NCBI GenBank assembly: GCA_914767715.1
Contig: OU612070.1
Span: 20,014,025-20,078,024 of the forward strand
Direction: 5' to 3'
DNA: 64,000 nucleotides
DNA from: Membranipora membranacea
Taxonomy: Eukaryota; Bryozoa; Gymnolaemata; Cheilostomatida; Membraniporidae
Below the pieces are notes generated by a model. That model was not told where the DNA came from. It worked only from the letters and a program-made list of their open reading frames with translations, and did not search any database. The position numbers and the translations under genes are program-made. The first letter of the stretch is position 1. Every line of letters starts with the position of its first letter. Of the stretch, positions 63,227 through 64,000 are shown in pieces.

Positions 63227-64000
63227 GTAAGAGTCATTTATACAGATATCTCGGCCTTCAAAAGACTTCCAGAACCTAAACTCAGACCATCATATCAACT
63301 TTACTACACAAACTTTACTTACAACTTGACGCAGTAATCCCATAAGCTCGTAGCAAACCTTGTCTTTAAATAAATTTCCCTAACATGACCCCTGACCATC
63401 ATATAAACTTGACTGTAATGCATACGATTTTATGACCTTGTATTTACCGGTAGAATGTAAATTTGCCTGAAAATAAGTCCAAGCCTATAATCATCTGCTC
63501 AAACAAAAGACAGCTATTCACGATTTTACAAAAATACTCTTCTCTCTCCCTTGTGGCACGAGGTCATCATAGTAACAGTAGTATTGTTCTATTACATAGC
63601 TTAGAATTGATCTGTTACAGTTTCACCCTGAATAAAGTATGAGAAAATCAAAATTATCGATATAAATAATCGGCTGTGGGGTGTTGTTTTGAGCAGATGT
63701 TCCACCAGTGCATTCCATCACATATTTAATGTGACCTATTTGGAATTATGGCAGATTTCAGTTATCTGGCTTCATCTTTCTTCACCATAAAAACATTGTG
63801 ATTTAATTTGACAAATTTATCAATCCTTAGTCACAGAGTTTTTGATGTAGTTAATGAAGTGTCTCGCAGTAATGACATAGAAGGTAGATCTATAGTCCCT
63901 GGTGATGGGTGGATATGTCACATCTTTTGGCACAAGAGTTTAAGCATATATCAGTTTGACATAAAATCATTCATGTTATACTCGTGTAGGAGTGGAATGT
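63227..64000. other. Last MSK intron, continuing off the window
   Basis: Follows the donor after the PPTPPGK codons (phase 1). Read without splicing, the frame stops within 20 codons. I see no exon completing the kinase C-terminus before the window ends. Confidence 0.6.

Overview
This is animal nuclear DNA. It is AT-rich, and every gene is split by GT-AG introns. The gene families are metazoan: an Rh-type ammonium transporter, a rhodopsin-class neuropeptide receptor, a two-box HMG protein and the double-kinase MSK/RPS6KA5. The FMRFamide-type receptor and the secreted plant/fungal-type heme peroxidases with long basic or Thr-rich tails suggest a lophotrochozoan, perhaps a gastropod mollusc such as a limpet. 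That placement is inference; nothing in the window names the species. Exons were joined by hand from splice signals, and every junction of the seven gene models keeps the reading frame.

Layout. (1) 236-7802, minus: Rh glycoprotein, 5' end complete, 3' end off the left edge. (2) 7803-13987: repeat-rich spacer with no gene seen. (3) 13988-18223, minus: complete five-exon peptide GPCR. (4) 21155-23559, plus: complete five-exon HMG-box protein with a basic tail. (5) 25259-63226, plus: MSK kinase, 17 coding exons and about 769 residues, running off the right edge with probably only the extreme C-terminus missing. (6) Inside one 24-kb intron of the kinase (30918-55004), on the opposite strand, lie three tandem peroxidase genes: A (32807-36253), B (38165-42877) and C (45419-53927).

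The peroxidase cluster is the notable system. All three proteins keep the distal Arg/His, the proximal His and the proximal Asp of the plant/fungal/bacterial peroxidase superfamily. All appear secreted, and all carry extra C-terminal tails: Asn/Gln/Arg-rich in A, Thr- then Lys/Arg-rich in B. In C the tail exceeds 700 residues and is built from a tandemly duplicated two-exon module. One exon encodes a Thr/Ser/Tyr-rich segment. The other encodes a very basic segment with furin-like R-x-K-R sites. A plausible reading is an extracellular oxidative cross-linking set for a shell, cuticle or mucus matrix, in which C carries its own tyrosine-rich substrate.

The introns and spacers hold several short repeat families: a GC-rich palindromic family around TCTGAGCCCC found at least ten times, hairpin MITE-like elements, a 375-bp element with 21-bp terminal inverted repeats, local tandem duplications and microsatellites. 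No tRNA, rRNA, CRISPR array or bacterial operon was found.
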